Origin: Histomonas meleagridis
Lineage: Eukaryota > Parabasalia > Tritrichomonadida > Dientamoebidae
Length of the DNA stretch: 64,000 nt
Reading direction: 5' to 3'
Assembly: GCA_020186115.1 (NCBI GenBank)
Contig: WSYJ01000149.1
Span: forward strand, 1,054,001 to 1,118,000
Shown here piece after piece: positions 9,914-19,144 of this stretch (position 1 is the first letter of the stretch; each line of letters opens with the position of its first letter). The position numbers and the translations under genes were made by a program. The notes beneath the pieces are model-generated. The model was not told the DNA's origin. It made no database searches and saw nothing but the letters and a program-made list of their open reading frames with translations.

Positions 9914-11179
9914 TTATAATGGTTCATCTGATGCATCTCCAGATGAAGATGATTGCTCTAAGCAATCAAAATGATTCTGTTCGTTTTGTTTTGCAGAATT
10001 TTGTGTTTCCAAATCTGTCGACAAAAGGCGCTCAAACAAATCATCCGAATGTTGTTGTTGCTGCTGTACAACAGATGGATGTGGGGTGTGACTGGACACA
10101 TTCAGTGGCGGAAGATTAAACAAGTCATATGTTTGTGTCTCATTGTCAACTTTAAGTATTTCAGCATGTTGAAAATTATGCCTACTTCTCCTTTTATGCC
10201 GACGTGACTCATTCTTCTTTATATACTCACGCATGAAATCACATTCAATGATTTGATCCAAGCTATTAAATAGATCCTTAATCGATGAAATTTTAAAATC
10301 AAACTCAGGCGGTTTGACGATAGATGTAACCTTCTCAAAAATATTAAAGCGCTCGAGAACAAATGTAATAGCAAGCTCAAGCCATTCATCATCACGTATA
10401 TCACTGTGACCACCATGGAACGAAATAAGGTATTTGATAGGACTAATGCAATTTTGGAAAAGTTCGATGCCATGGAAAAAAGGAATAAATTCGTCTGTTT
10501 CACTGTGCCCAAAAATAGTTGGACAATCAAGAATTTTAACAGACTCAATTGGAGAATATGATGGATCAAAATTTGTGTTATTATGAATGAAAAACTCTGC
10601 AGCAGGTACAAATTCGGATGGAAGATTGAATTCTTCTGAGTAGTGCTGAAGTAGGTCAGTTATTGAGGAATATGATGAATCTGATACTTTTCCAACAATA
10701 AGTGAACTGCTTGCTAGAAGTATAGATGCAGCACCAAAAGATCTCCCCCAAATTACAAATGGCCCTAAGTTATAAGAACTTTGGAGAAAATCAATGGAAT
10801 CCTCAATTATTTTCTTTTCTTCAGAACCATATGAAATATACCCACTCTTAGAATAACAGTATTGCATTTCAATACAAAATAGATAAATGTCATGATTACA
10901 AATATTTTGCATAAGATATTGTCCTTCTAATTGATTCGAACAAATTCCATGAACATAAAAAAGACATGGACCTCCATCATTTGGTCCTTTTTTAGATGTG
11001 TGATACAATGATCCAATAATTTGTCTTTTATCTTTGGTTTGGGAATTTATGTTATGTCTTAAAAAAGTTTTTGTTTTGTCTCCATCAAAACGAAGTGGTA
11101 TTTCATCTGGGTTGCATTTTCTTTGAGGTGGTTTTAATATAGCTGTGAGAATTTTTTGAGGAATTTGTTCTTGCTTCAT
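9914..11179 (-). CDS. Alpha/beta hydrolase, serine peptidase S9-like
   Basis: 421 residues from an ATG at 11179. The hydrolase core is at about residues 70-285: oxyanion-loop sequence FYVHGICSN, nucleophile elbow WGRSFGAAS (GxSxG), an acidic residue in GHSETDEFIPF, and the His in ISFHGGHSD. This order of Ser, Asp, His is that of clan SC enzymes. Trichomonads have many such proteins classed as S9 peptidases; bem46/ABHD17-like depalmitoylating hydrolases have the same arrangement. The C-terminal 130 residues are polar with a Gln run and a Ser-rich end and look disordered. No signal peptide or membrane segment, so cytosolic. Diverges from the next gene with a 72-bp gap that contains a GGCACTTTA block. 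Confidence 0.8.
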   Translation of the reverse strand: MKQEQIPQKILTAILKPPQRKCNPDEIPLRFDGDKTKTFLRHNINSQTKDKRQIIGSLYHTSKKGPNDGGPCLFYVHGICSNQLEGQYLMQNICNHDIYLFCIEMQYCYSKSGYISYGSEEKKIIEDSIDFLQSSYNLGPFVIWGRSFGAASILLASSSLIVGKVSDSSYSSITDLLQHYSEEFNLPSEFVPAAEFFIHNNTNFDPSYSPIESVKILDCPTIFGHSETDEFIPFFHGIELFQNCISPIKYLISFHGGHSDIRDDEWLELAITFVLERFNIFEKVTSIVKPPEFDFKISSIKDLFNSLDQIIECDFMREYIKKNESRRHKRRSRHNFQHAEILKVDNETQTYDLFNLPPLNVSSHTPHPSVVQQQQQHSDDLFERLLSTDLETQNSAKQNEQNHFDCLEQSSSSGDASDEPL

Positions 11180-11251
11180 GTTGTTCTGAAGACGTTTATT
11201 AATTTTCTGAAGTTTATTTCATAAAGTGCCATCTTCCAATAAAATCAAAAA

Positions 11252-11455
11252 ATGTCTGCTGGAAATATCGAATGTCACATATTTCAAGAACCTAAGAATG
11301 AGGCTTTAATGAAAGGACTCGATCTATTCCTGAGCCAGGACAAAAATTCTATACAGGAATTGGAAAAATTAATTGAAGTAACAAATGTTGTAGATAATCA
11401 AAGATCAGGGCACCAAAGCAACAAAGCCAAAAAAGACAAAAGGCAAAGACGCTAA
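11252..11455 (+). CDS. Small hypothetical protein with basic tail
   Basis: 67 codons from an ATG at 11252 (MSAGNIECHIFQEPK). The first 50 residues could form helices; the end is strongly basic (KAKKDKRQRR), as in small RNA- or ribosome-associated proteins. No family recognised. It has a clean start close downstream of the shared divergent promoter region, which supports a real gene; a short intron or frameshift near the basic tail cannot be excluded. Confidence 0.5.
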   Translation: MSAGNIECHIFQEPKNEALMKGLDLFLSQDKNSIQELEKLIEVTNVVDNQRSGHQSNKAKKDKRQRR

Positions 11456-11681
11456 AATCATAGGAATTAAATTTCAAAAAAAAAAAAAGATTATTTCAAT
11501 TTTTCAAAAAATAAATTCACACATCTCTTGTTCAATTTAGAGAACTTACATTAAACAATTTTTCGAGAACTTAGTTTTTTCTTGTATAAAATTCGGAAAA
11601 TAAGCCATGATTTGTTTACAAAAAATTGACTATAAAATTGAATTAAAAAGATCGTTTACATTCAAAAAGTTACTGTTGAAT

Positions 11682-12272
11682 TCAACAGCATTTCCTTTCT
11701 TCGTTTGGTTTTTCTCCATTTATATCAACATTTTTTTCCTTCTTCTCTTCGGCATATTTTGAATCTGGTTTTTGTAAAGCACTTTCAGCAATTGCATCAA
11801 AAAGTTCGTTTACACCATATCCGATTTTTGAACTTACTTGGAAGTAGCTGCAGCCCAAGGATTTCGCTTTTTCTTCAGCTTCTTCAAATGAAATCAAATT
11901 TTCTAATTCGTATTTGAGACCAACTAAAAAGCAAATATAACTATTTTTGACATGCTCTTTTACCTTTTCGTACCAGTTATCAACATGAACAAAAGAACCT
12001 ACGTCATTAAGAGCGAAACATATGAGGACTATTTGAGAATCTCTATAATAAATTGGCATCAAGGATTGAAAGCTATAATTTCCTGAAGTATCCCAAAGGT
12101 GTAGATCAATTATTTGTCCTTGACATTCGACTTTTTTTGATGAATAATTTGCAGCAATTGTTGGCATATAGTCCTCATGAAATATATTTGTGACGGCGAA
12201 GTTAATTAGGCATGTTTTCCCAACTCCTGCATCGCCAATGGTAATGACTTTAAGCGAGATTTCGTCAGCCAT
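11682..12272 (-). CDS. Divergent Rab-like small GTPase
   Basis: 196 residues, ATG at 12272. P-loop GDAGVGKT (residues 13-20), switch I region with DYMPTIAANY, G3 WDTSGN in place of WDTAGQ, G4 region LVGLKYEL where NKxD is expected, G5 VSSKIG. It ends KCC, a C-terminal di-cysteine for geranylgeranylation. Rab proteins direct vesicle targeting on endomembranes. The Gln-to-Asn change in G3 removes the residue that positions the hydrolytic water, and the missing NKxD suggests weak or altered guanine specificity, so this may be a constitutively bound or regulatory Rab. A TAACGGAC site at 12360-12367 lies in the region shared with the divergent CWC24 gene. Confidence 0.88.
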   Translation of the reverse strand: MADEISLKVITIGDAGVGKTCLINFAVTNIFHEDYMPTIAANYSSKKVECQGQIIDLHLWDTSGNYSFQSLMPIYYRDSQIVLICFALNDVGSFVHVDNWYEKVKEHVKNSYICFLVGLKYELENLISFEEAEEKAKSLGCSYFQVSSKIGYGVNELFDAIAESALQKPDSKYAEEKKEKNVDINGEKPNEERKCC

Positions 12273-12396
12273 TGTATTTGGTCCTCAAGTGATAACACTT
12301 TTTAAAAAATTTACTTTTTCAACAACCTTTAAATTTTTGTCAAAAAAAAAAAAAAAAATTAACGGACAAGTCATTGCAGGGGGGGTCTGTCATTAC

Positions 12397-12412
12397 AACA
12401 GGGTACCCTGTT
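12397..12412. repeat. 16-bp perfect palindrome
   Basis: AACAGGGTACCCTGTT, 40 bp before the CWC24 ATG in a divergent promoter region. A dimeric regulator site is possible; nothing else supports this. Confidence 0.5.
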
Positions 12413-12451
12413 CAAATTGACAAGCTATGTTTGAACAAAACGTTTTGCTTC

Positions 12452-13087
12452 ATGAAAAAAAGAACGAAATCTACAAATGAAAAAATAGTAACTCAAATTA
12501 ATACTGAAGAACCCACAACAACTATCTCTCTTCCGCAGCAAAAACCAAAGCAAAAACAAGCTGCAAACACAATAAATGTTATATCAGATACGGCTAAAAT
12601 TGATAAACAAGAATCATCTAAAGAGCTAAAATCCATGTTATTAAAGAACAAAGAAGATTCACTTGACGCTAGGGTTATAACACTTGATTCAAAAACTGCA
12701 GGTTGGAGAAAAATCGAATTTTCACTTGATCATCAGATGCCTATATGCAAAGACTACCATGACACAGGATATTGTACTTTTGGGGCAGCATGTAAATTTC
12801 TTCATACAAGAGATGATGTTTCTTCTTCAGAACAATATGAAAGAAAACTTGCACTCAAAGCACTACAAGAGAAGGGATATTTAGAGGCAAAACCAATACC
12901 ACAACTAGAGATATGTCAAATCTGTAAAAAGTATTATACAGATCCAGTCATCACAAAATGCAAGCATAAGTTTTGTAGCAAGTGCGCAATAGAAAGATAC
13001 AGAAGTGATCCAACATGTGCCATATGTGGGAAGAACACCGACGGTATTTTTAATTCTGTTCCAAAAACTAAACAGGTAGATGATTAA
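12452..13087 (+). CDS. CWC24: CWC24/RNF113-like spliceosome factor (CCCH zinc finger plus RING)
   Basis: 211 residues starting at ATG 12452 (MKKRTKSTNEK); the longer frame starts at TTG. The middle has a C3H1 finger (CKDYHDTGYCTFGAACKFLH) in the form C-x8-C-x5-C-x3-H, and the C-terminus a RING finger (CQICKKYYTDPVITKCKH..CSKCA..CAICG). The C3H1-then-RING order and the spacer LEAKPIPQLEICQICKK fit RNF113A/Cwc24, a step-one splicing factor of the Prp19-associated complex and, in animals, an E3 ligase. Its retention agrees with active splicing in this genome, where one 23-nt intron is visible at 44374-44396. The N-terminus is low-complexity and lysine-rich. Confidence 0.9.
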   Translation: MKKRTKSTNEKIVTQINTEEPTTTISLPQQKPKQKQAANTINVISDTAKIDKQESSKELKSMLLKNKEDSLDARVITLDSKTAGWRKIEFSLDHQMPICKDYHDTGYCTFGAACKFLHTRDDVSSSEQYERKLALKALQEKGYLEAKPIPQLEICQICKKYYTDPVITKCKHKFCSKCAIERYRSDPTCAICGKNTDGIFNSVPKTKQVDD

Positions 13088-13500
13088 ATTAAGAAAATGT
13101 TCACTCTCTTGAAGAACTCAATAGCACTAAAAGTCTACAGCACTGTATCTGGTAGAGAATGGGTTTTCACATAATAAATTTTGTAAACTATTCAAAATAA
13201 ATATTTATTTTTTATTTACACTTTTAATAAGAAATTTGGACTTTAAAAGTCATGTGTTATGTTCTAAAATAACTTCAACTTTAATTTGGGTTTGTTAAAA
13301 ACATGTTAAATTGAAGAAAAACATGAGTAGTTCAGCATACTGAACATTTCTAAAGAATACATTACATGTATTCAACTCTTAATCAATTCACATTAAACAA
13401 TATATGTGATATACTATTTTTTTTATATTATGTACATTTTTATTTGAAGATCTAATAATTTTGTACAAGGTCATGAAAATCGCTTGTGCACTCCTATAAA
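13088..13500. other. Intergenic region between convergent genes
   Basis: AT-rich, no ORF or repeat recognised. It contains only the 3' ends of CWC24 and of the surface-protein gene. Confidence 0.4.
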
Positions 13501-15867
13501 TCAAATCCATTGATCATTATCATTAATAACATTTTCATCCATATTTTGGTCAAATTCTACAAATCTCGAGTCAACTGATGTTGTATGTTCTTGAATCGAA
13601 CATGTTTTCGTTTGAGAATTTTTTTGATGTTGAATTACAAAATAAATAATTCCTACAATTAACAAAGCAGCTACAACTGCACCACAGATAATTCCAATCA
13701 ATGCATTGGTAGATATCGATTCGTTGTTTCCGAGATGATTTTCAGTCATTGTATAGAAATTAGAATAAAATTGATACAGAGAAGTGTAATAGATGACTGT
13801 GTACTCATATGAAATAATGTTTGTTTGATAAGAATTATATAGTGAATGAATAATATGTATTGTGTAAACAGATACAGTTTGCGTAACAGAATATGAATTC
13901 TTCATAACAAAAGAATGTGAAAATGCTACATCAATTGAGAGCGAATCAGAAAATACACTCGGCTGATTACATGTGCGACTTTGGATATATGAATTAGAGT
14001 TTGTAAATGTGTTTGATTGATTATTTGTGTTACATTGAGTAAACATAATTGATTTGGTAAATGAATCAGAATTAGTAAATGAATCATATTGATTATATGT
14101 GTTACTCTGAGTTAATGTATTTGATTTAGTAAATATATTTGATTTAGTAAATGTATTTGATTTAGTAAATATATTTGATTTAGTAAATATATTTGATTTA
14201 GTAAATATATTTGATTTAGTAAATATATTTGATTTAGTAAATATATTTGATTTAGTAAATATATTTGATTTAGTAAATATATTGCTTTTAGTAAATGTAA
14301 TAGAAAATGTATTCGATTGTGTAAATGTTTGTGTTGGCCAAGGACATTCTTCGTTCGTTGTTCCTTTGATTGCATTCAAATCTCCAAATGTGTCACTTGA
14401 ATATGTTCCCTTAGTCATAATTGATGTCGTTGCAATATCATTAAATGCATTTCTTGCGATCGTTGATGGTGGTGTTTCACCATAATAATAAATACATTGA
14501 AGTGATGAACATGATGAAAATGCATAATAACCAATTGATTGAACATTTTCTCCAATAAAAATCGCTTCAATATGTTCACAAGATTGAAATGAAGAATCAC
14601 CAATAGAAGTGATTGAATTTGGAATATGAAATGTTTGTGATGAATTTCCAATTGGATATGTAATTAAGTTTGTAATATATTTATCATATAAAACTCCATC
14701 ATTTTCATAATTAGAAAATCGTGAATTTTCTTCTGAAACTTTAATAAATTGAAGATTATCACAATTAAGAAATGGTTTTGATCCGATTGAAGAAATAGAA
14801 CTCGGAATATAAATATATTTTAAATTTCCACAATTTTGGAACATAAAATTTCCAAGTATCGTTAATCCTTCTTCTAAAATTACTGTTTCAAGATCAGTAC
14901 ATCCTTGAAATGCATTATCTCCAATACTTGTAACTGATTTTGGTATTGTGATATTGATTAATGACTTGCAATTTGAGAATGCACTTTCTGATATTGTTTC
15001 CAAATTTGTCCCAAATTCAACAATTTCTAATTTGGTGCATGAAATAAATGCACTTGATAAAATTGTTTTGACTGAATCTCCAATTTGCACTGTTAATAAT
15101 TTAGTCCATATTTGGAATGCTCTTGATTTAATTTCTTCAACATCAGAAATTATAATATGTTCCGTTACATCTTTATAATCTACCGTAAATTCACTCGTTT
15201 GTGTAATTGTAAGTGTTTTTGTCGTAGAATCAAATGTTTGTAATGTATTGATGAAAAAGATTAAAAATAAAAATGAAATATTTCTTTTGTTTTTATTAGA
15301 TATTTTTTTATGATAATAATATAAATTAAAATTGATGATTTTAAAAGAAAATAAAATATTAATAAATATAAACAATATATTACTTGATAATATTTTGTTT
15401 CTATTGTTAAAAATATTCAACAAATTTTTCAAAGAAAGATTAAATTTTATGAATTTCATTTTATTTGTAATACATATTAATAATTTACTTTTTAAATCTG
15501 TTTGGAATTGAAATTGAATTTTTTTTTGAAGACCATCAAACAAATTTATCGAATTCTTAATGTTATATTTAGGACAATATAAATTACATGAAATAACACT
15601 GTTTAAATTGATGATCGTTTGTCCAAATTTTTGTGTTTTCAAAGAATCAAAAAATAAGATCTCATATTTTTTCAAATTTATCTTTTTATTCGAGAAACGA
15701 TTAAAAGCATGGTTTTGTTGATAAAAAAACGTGGGTATATTTTGATTTTGTTGATGATGAAAGAATTGTTTTTTATAAATCGAGATTGAACTGTAAATTA
15801 AATAACACATGAATGGGAGCAAATTGAACAATTTTACATTCATTCGAATAACATTGGTTGTTAGCAT
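13501..15867 (-). CDS. BspA-like LRR surface protein with Ser/Thr-rich stalk and membrane anchor
   Basis: 788 residues, ATG 15867. Residues about 215-480 carry LRR_5/BspA-type repeats, for example SVTSIGDNAFQGCTDLETV and SITSIGDSSFQSCEHIEAI. Then come CPWPTQTF, about nine FTKSNI repeats, more Ser/Thr/Asn-rich sequence, a membrane-proximal block (SLYQFYSNFYTM), a transmembrane segment at about 718-741 (ALIGIICGAVVAALLIVGI) and a 45-residue acidic tail. BspA-like proteins are the largest surface family in trichomonads and are linked to adhesion. The first 190 residues are unusual for the family; the stretch NISFLFLIFFINTLQTF near residue 195 could be the true signal peptide. The third relic at 18030-18267 keeps the first ATG region, which supports the upstream start. 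Confidence 0.85.
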   Translation of the reverse strand: MLTTNVIRMNVKLFNLLPFMCYLIYSSISIYKKQFFHHQQNQNIPTFFYQQNHAFNRFSNKKINLKKYEILFFDSLKTQKFGQTIINLNSVISCNLYCPKYNIKNSINLFDGLQKKIQFQFQTDLKSKLLICITNKMKFIKFNLSLKNLLNIFNNRNKILSSNILFIFINILFSFKIINFNLYYYHKKISNKNKRNISFLFLIFFINTLQTFDSTTKTLTITQTSEFTVDYKDVTEHIIISDVEEIKSRAFQIWTKLLTVQIGDSVKTILSSAFISCTKLEIVEFGTNLETISESAFSNCKSLINITIPKSVTSIGDNAFQGCTDLETVILEEGLTILGNFMFQNCGNLKYIYIPSSISSIGSKPFLNCDNLQFIKVSEENSRFSNYENDGVLYDKYITNLITYPIGNSSQTFHIPNSITSIGDSSFQSCEHIEAIFIGENVQSIGYYAFSSCSSLQCIYYYGETPPSTIARNAFNDIATTSIMTKGTYSSDTFGDLNAIKGTTNEECPWPTQTFTQSNTFSITFTKSNIFTKSNIFTKSNIFTKSNIFTKSNIFTKSNIFTKSNIFTKSNTFTKSNIFTKSNTLTQSNTYNQYDSFTNSDSFTKSIMFTQCNTNNQSNTFTNSNSYIQSRTCNQPSVFSDSLSIDVAFSHSFVMKNSYSVTQTVSVYTIHIIHSLYNSYQTNIISYEYTVIYYTSLYQFYSNFYTMTENHLGNNESISTNALIGIICGAVVAALLIVGIIYFVIQHQKNSQTKTCSIQEHTTSVDSRFVEFDQNMDENVINDNDQWI
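14128..14286 (-). repeat. 18-bp tandem repeat encoding FTKSNI
   Basis: About nine near-identical copies of an 18-bp unit (AATATATTTGATTTAGTA on the plus strand), each giving six residues. Codon-level identity suggests recent slippage expansion. Confidence 0.9.
14304..14668 (-). repeat. 365-bp inverted duplication, copy A inside the surface gene
   Basis: Covers the last LRRs and the CPWPTQTFTQS junction. As far as I can read, every base matches copy B at 16205-16569 in opposite orientation. Confidence 0.9.
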
Positions 15868-15900
15868 TAATTTCGTTTCTTTGGAAGAAAAATGAACCCC

Positions 15901-15953
15901 CTCATTTTATGCAACGCAAGTTTTCATTGAAAATTGAGTGTTGCGTCAATGAG
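15901..15953. repeat. Imperfect hairpin upstream of the surface gene
   Basis: CTCATT at 15901 pairs with AATGAG ending at 15953, with GCAAC/GTTGC pairing inside. The 16 bp CATTGAAAATTGAGTG at 15925-15940 recurs inverted at 16179-16194, close to the start of copy B. Confidence 0.45.
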
Positions 15954-16204
15954 GATTGAAATGCTATGAAAAGTTATACTGAAATTTTTAACCCAAAACC
16001 GCTGGGACACCAGCACAGAAAAACAACTTTCGGATATTAATCATTTCGTCATTTTGATGCAATAATTATAACTAAAGGTGAATATGAAGAAATATTTGAT
16101 GGAATGATATGATCATAATTGGAACATTACATACACATTCAGCTACAAAACATTTTCCCATAGTTATATGAAACGAAACACTCAATTTTCAATGATGTAC
16201 TGAT

Positions 16205-16569
16205 CTTAATTACATATCCAATTGGAAATTCATCACAAACATTTCATATTCCAAATTCAATCACTTCTATTGGTGATTCTTCATTTCAATCTTGTGAACA
16301 TATTGAAGCGATTTTTATTGGAGAAAATGTTCAATCAATTGGTTATTATGCATTTTCATCATGTTCATCACTTCAATGTATTTATTATTATGGTGAAACA
16401 CCACCATCAACGATCGCAAGAAATGCATTTAATGATATTGCAACGACATCAATTATGACTAAGGGAACATATTCAAGTGACACATTTGGAGATTTGAATG
16501 CAATCAAAGGAACAACGAACGAAGAATGTCCTTGGCCAACACAAACATTTACACAATCGAATACATTTT
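16205..16569 (+). repeat. 365-bp inverted duplication, copy B
   Basis: Reverse-orientation copy of 14304-14668. It starts abruptly at CTTAATTACATATCC and loses identity after CAATCGAATACATTTT. Confidence 0.9.
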
Positions 16570-17141
16570 TCATTAAATTTAAACAATCGTATGCATTCAC
16601 CAAATCAAATTCATTTACTAAATCAAATATATTTACATATATTGATCCAGATTTAACATTCACGAATATTTATACTTTAACATATTCATTAACATTTACA
16701 AAAACATTATCATATTATTTAACATTTATCAAATCATATTCCATTACAAATACTGAATCAGAATATCGATATATTTATACAGAAATTATTTATTATAATT
16801 ATACAATTATCATTTATTCGACTTATTATGAATAATATTATTCCAATTTTTATTCAATATATTATTCGAATGAAAATATGAATGAAGATAACAATAACGA
16901 TAATAACGAATTAATAATTATTGTAATTGTTTGTATTATCATAATTATTCTGATTGTTATAACATTACTTGTTGTAATAATAAAAAGAAATCAAATACTA
17001 AAAATGAAATATGAAGAAGAAGAAGAATATACAGAAGAAGGAAACACGAATATATTATCGATAGGGATTGGAATGTCACATATTGAAGAAGATCCATTTG
17101 CGAAAGATTTTAAAGAAAATGAATTCAATTCACAAATATAA
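16205..17141 (+). pseudogene. Truncated BspA-like surface gene with one nonsense codon
   Basis: There is no start or N-terminal LRR region; the frame opens within the copied segment and continues into its own Ser/Thr-rich stalk, then YNYTIIIYSTYYE, a TAA at 16833-16835, YYSNFYSIYYSNEN, a transmembrane run (residues rich in I/V/L at about 16905-16990) and the tail EEDPFAKDFKENEF, stop at 17139-17141. In the Ser/Thr-rich gene at 37310-39637 the matching site reads TTYQQYYSNY, so the TAA corresponds to a CAA Gln codon: a single C-to-T change. The stalk and tail differ from the neighbouring full gene, so only the 365-bp block was shared by copying. Confidence 0.85.
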
Positions 17142-17481
17142 TTTTTTATTTTAATGTTATTGATAAATTTTTACATTTATTCCAACATCATTAAAATCAT
17201 ATAATATATTATCTGTATTAAATCAATTTTAACCAACGGATATTTTAATAATAATTTAAAAGTTAGGAGTTTCAATAATTTGTTTGGTAATAATAATTAT
17301 ATTAACACAGAAAATAAAACACAAAAATTTTAATTAAAATCACTGAATCGAATTTAAAATGTGTCTGTGATGTTCTTGAATCATTTCCACAATTTTATGC
17401 TATTTAAAATTTTCATATATGTAATACATTAAAATATCCAAAAGAATATTAATTTGATTTAATAAAGTTAAAGTCATTCTC
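17142..17481. other. Intergenic, AT-rich
   Basis: No ORF or repeat seen. Confidence 0.4.
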
Positions 17482-17685
17482 TTGAATTTTCCATTTGGTA
17501 TTGCAACATTTGTCATCATGTTTATCTATGTTCATAAGAAGAAACAAATAAGTAAAGAAAGTTCTTTCGAAGAAATTGAAAATAATAATACTAACAGATT
17601 AACATCAAAGAACACAACAGATTTCACTATTGGGGAATATCTGTTTGAAAATGATTTTGACGTTGAATTTATTCCAAATGTTTAA
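17482..17685 (+). pseudogene. Relic of a surface-protein membrane anchor and tail
   Basis: The frame (FPFGIATFVIMFIYVHKKK...) has a short hydrophobic run followed by basic residues and an acidic tail ending FENDFDVEFIPNV, the layout of the C-termini of surface proteins nearby. It lacks an ATG and an ectodomain. Considered a fragment of another family member. Confidence 0.45.
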
Positions 17686-18029
17686 ACCCTTTGAATAAAA
17701 CATCAATATATAGATCTATATATCGGAATACAAGAAAACTTATCGAACATTTTACGTGTGTATACAAGGAATTTGTGTTACTTCTTTGCAAACTTTCATT
17801 TGCGTTCTCGGCTTCTTCTTTACTTATTTTTAATGTTCTTGTATAACTTACATAAGCTTCATTTTTTATAAAAGAGCTCTGTTTTAACTTTGAGTTTGTA
17901 CTGTTTGTTGTGTATGTGGTGTATGTGTTTCTTATTTCATTGTACTATAATATATGAAATGTTTTTTTCATTCATCATGAATAAGTTAACTCTCTAGTAT
18001 ATTTTTTCTCTTTGCCCTCATCAAATCTA

Positions 18030-18267
18030 ACATTTAAACTTCCAAATGTTACATGAATATTGTTTCCCTTGTCATAACTGATGTTGCATTGATATAATCA
18101 AATGCATTTCTTGCTATCAATTGATGTTTCACCATAATAATAAATACATTGAAGTGTAGACAGAATTATTTTTCGTTGGTCAAGCATGAACTGCACATTA
18201 TATAGCACTTGAATGGGAACAAAACATACAATTTTACAAGCCTTTGATTAATATTTGTTGACAGCAT
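18030..18267 (-). pseudogene. Internally deleted relic of the BspA-like gene
   Basis: From the ATG at 18267 it reads MLSTNINQRLVKLYVLFPF, matching MLTTNVIRMNVKLFNLLPF of the gene at 15867. After about 27 codons it jumps, around 18165, to sequence matching the last LRR (LQCIYYYGET) and SDTFG region, with frameshifts. Upstream sequence (18268-18330) also matches the 5' flank of the intact gene, so promoter and start were copied with it. Confidence 0.75.
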
Positions 18268-18686
18268 TAATTTCGTTTCTTCCCAATATTAACATACCCC
18301 AAAGCCCCTCATTTTCTTTAACGCCATCAGGAAATCGGAGAATAAAGCACAAGTCTGCGCTTTTTGACACTCAGTTTTCGTTGATTTTTCCAGAAAAGAA
18401 TTTATACAAAGCGATTCTTTTATTAAATCTATATTAAATGTAAACAAAAAATTAGAAATCACATTTCTCTTTTTATGTTTCGTATTTGAATTAAAAAGAA
18501 TATGTGTATTTGAGTGGTGGTAAATTACTAAAATTTATTGATGAGAAATGTGAAAAATTTCACCAACATTGCAAAATACTCTCAACACGCTACTTCTTAT
18601 TGAAAGTGTTAGCCCAGTCTCTTGAAAACAGATCAACTTTAACTTGATATATTATTTGAATTTTCCGATATTTCAACTTCTTGTTT
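18268..18686. other. Intergenic; 5' flank of the relic, then no feature
   Basis: 18268-18400 resembles the upstream region of the intact surface gene (CCCCTCATTTT and a CACTCAGTTTTCGTTGA block). The rest shows nothing. Confidence 0.4.
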
Positions 18687-19103
18687 TTATTTTAGTAAAA
18701 TTAAATAACAAATGGTTGAGGTAATGCAGGCGGAGATACAAGAAGCAAAAATATTAAATGCAAATTTTCGTAAGTTTTTGTCATTTGAAATAAACACAGT
18801 TGAAAAAGATGTGGCTCCTAAAACAAACAAAATAAATAATAGTGCAAAAATTGTTGATTTGTCATTTTTGAAAAAAAATGTTATCATGACAGAAATAAAA
18901 ATTCCTGCCACTATTGAATAAAATATTGGTCTATTTTTGGTATCATATATATTTGACATGTCGTTGTTATCTATTCTTATATCATCGAGTTCCTCATTTT
19001 CAAGCATTTTCCCCAAAATTTTACCAAACGGTTTTTTGAATGAAAATTTATATTTCACATCAAATGTCATAAAAACCTTTTTGCTTTTCTCGCATGTTTT
19101 CAT
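18687..19103 (-). CDS. Small membrane protein, about three TM segments
   Basis: 138 residues, ATG 19103. The N-terminal 60 residues are Lys-rich and polar (KYKFSFKKPFGKILG); hydrophobic segments follow at about 62-78, 84-104 and 115-136, the last ending close to the C-terminus (ICYLILLK). No family recognised. It lies 41 bp after the stop of the next minus-strand gene and is co-oriented with it. Confidence 0.6.
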   Translation of the reverse strand: MKTCEKSKKVFMTFDVKYKFSFKKPFGKILGKMLENEELDDIRIDNNDMSNIYDTKNRPIFYSIVAGIFISVMITFFFKNDKSTIFALLFILFVLGATSFSTVFISNDKNLRKFAFNIFASCISACITSTICYLILLK

Positions 19104-19144
19104 ATGAAATTATTTTAAATAAAAGTAAATCATTAACATAATAT

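Noticed and set aside
9880-10207. Two plus-strand ORFs of about 78 codons
   Set aside because: They overlap the 3' end of the S9-type hydrolase and show no coding features.
14112-14375. Leu/Asn/Gln repeat ORF on the minus strand
   Set aside because: A second frame through the 18-bp FTKSNI tandem repeat, not a gene.
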